Shown here: positions 50,961-51,200 of the stretch, one piece after another
How the letters are laid out: every line of letters begins with the position of its first letter
Position numbering within the stretch: position 1 is the stretch's first letter
Source of the DNA: Lysobacter sp. Root76
GTDB lineage: Bacteria > Pseudomonadota > Gammaproteobacteria > Xanthomonadales > Xanthomonadaceae
Assembly (NCBI RefSeq): GCF_001428685.1
Contig: NZ_LMIK01000004.1
Coordinates: 453,392-504,591 of the forward strand
Reading direction: 5' to 3'
Length of the DNA: 51,200 nucleotides
Notes under the pieces: model-generated
What the model was told of the DNA's origin: nothing
What the model saw: the letters and a program-made list of their open reading frames with translations, nothing else
Database searches by the model: none
Program-made: the position numbers and the translations under genes

Positions 50961-51200
50961 GCTTTGGGGTAGGAGCGGCGTAAGCCGCGACCGCGATCTC
51001 CACGCGGCGCCTTCCGCTTTGGGATAGGAACGACCTGGGCCACGGCCGTGCTCCCCGCCGCGCCGCTTCCTGTGGGAGCGGCGTAAGCCGCGATCGCCAT
51101 AACCGAACGACGTCGTCGCTTCATTGCCATCGCGGCTCACGCCGCTCCCACAGCAGGCGGTTCGGCCCGCCATCCGGCAGGGACGAAGGACGCCGGTATG
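50961..51200. repeat. REP cluster at the right edge
   Basis: A GTAG-type REP (GGGGTAGGAGCGGCGTAAGC) lies at 50966-50992. It is followed by a degenerate one (GGGATAGGAACGACCTGGGC) at about 51017-51040 and a head-to-head pair at 51070-51162: TGTGGGAGCGGCGTAAGCCG, then its inverted copy CGGCTCACGCCGCTCCCACA. The rest of the 50884-51200 stretch holds no gene. Confidence 0.8.

Noticed and set aside
1-51200. tRNA, rRNA or transposase genes
   Set aside because: No cloverleaf with GGTTCGAATCC-type T-arm, no rRNA-like segments and no DDE, Y1 or recombinase motifs were recognised by reading; a covariance-model scan would be needed to be certain.

Overview
The window is high-GC, densely coded chromosomal DNA from a member of the Xanthomonadaceae (Lysobacterales), most likely Lysobacter or a close relative. 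The evidence is the codon usage and proteins (large TonB-dependent receptors, folM/folK/folB around tsaD-rpsU-yqeY-dnaG, a ctaC-ctaD-ctaG-ctaE-surf1-ctaA-ctaB block, gpmI-envC-ctpA) together with abundant short palindromic repeats that begin with GTAG, as in REP elements of Stenotrophomonas and relatives. No rRNA, tRNA, CRISPR array, prophage or transposase was seen. It reads as core genome with several lineage-specific secreted proteins.

Layout. 1-4.2 kb: REP elements, a TonB-dependent receptor and a TauE/SafE-type permease. 4.3-9.2 kb: lytic transglycosylase, NAD(P)-binding epimerase-like protein, PH-domain protein and CCA-adding enzyme, followed by a 126-bp tandem repeat built from REP units. 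9.8-14.1 kb: a second TonB-dependent receptor, then VanZ-like and MidA/NDUFAF7-like methyltransferase genes that overlap by 4 bp. 14.3-18.3 kb: folate/pterin genes (folM-like, folK, folB), a membrane protein and tsaD. 18.4-21.2 kb: rpsU-yqeY-dnaG behind a near-consensus sigma-70 promoter. 21.3-24.1 kb: three consecutive genes for proteins with twin-arginine signals, namely two tandem M19-dipeptidase-like proteins lacking several metal ligands and a RidA-like protein lacking the usual arginine. 24.2-25.1 kb: an exported beta-propeller protein. 25.1-33.3 kb: a complete aa3-type cytochrome c oxidase and haem A biosynthesis cluster, including a 43-residue membrane protein and an SCO-like protein. 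33.8-37.0 kb: putA.

37.3-40.7 kb: a secreted protein with an HDWE motif resembling the NPP1/Vps62 fold, and a FadL-type porin. 40.9-42.0 kb: rhomboid protease and DUF1820. 42.3-46.7 kb: gpmI-envC-ctpA. 46.9-50.9 kb: a secreted 18-residue-repeat (VNGSI) predicted beta-solenoid protein, an M28 peptidase with PA domain, a MAPEG protein and a 2-oxoglutarate/Fe(II) dioxygenase of the isoleucine-hydroxylase type. The right end is REP elements.

The strongest leads for unusual biology are the exported M19/M19/RidA trio with eroded catalytic sites, the HDWE secreted protein, the VNGSI solenoid, and the repeat families: the 126-bp in-frame REP tandem array and a 7-bp periodic array between midA and folM. 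I found no clear defence, secretion or biosynthetic gene cluster. All calls come from reading the sequence; no database search was run.
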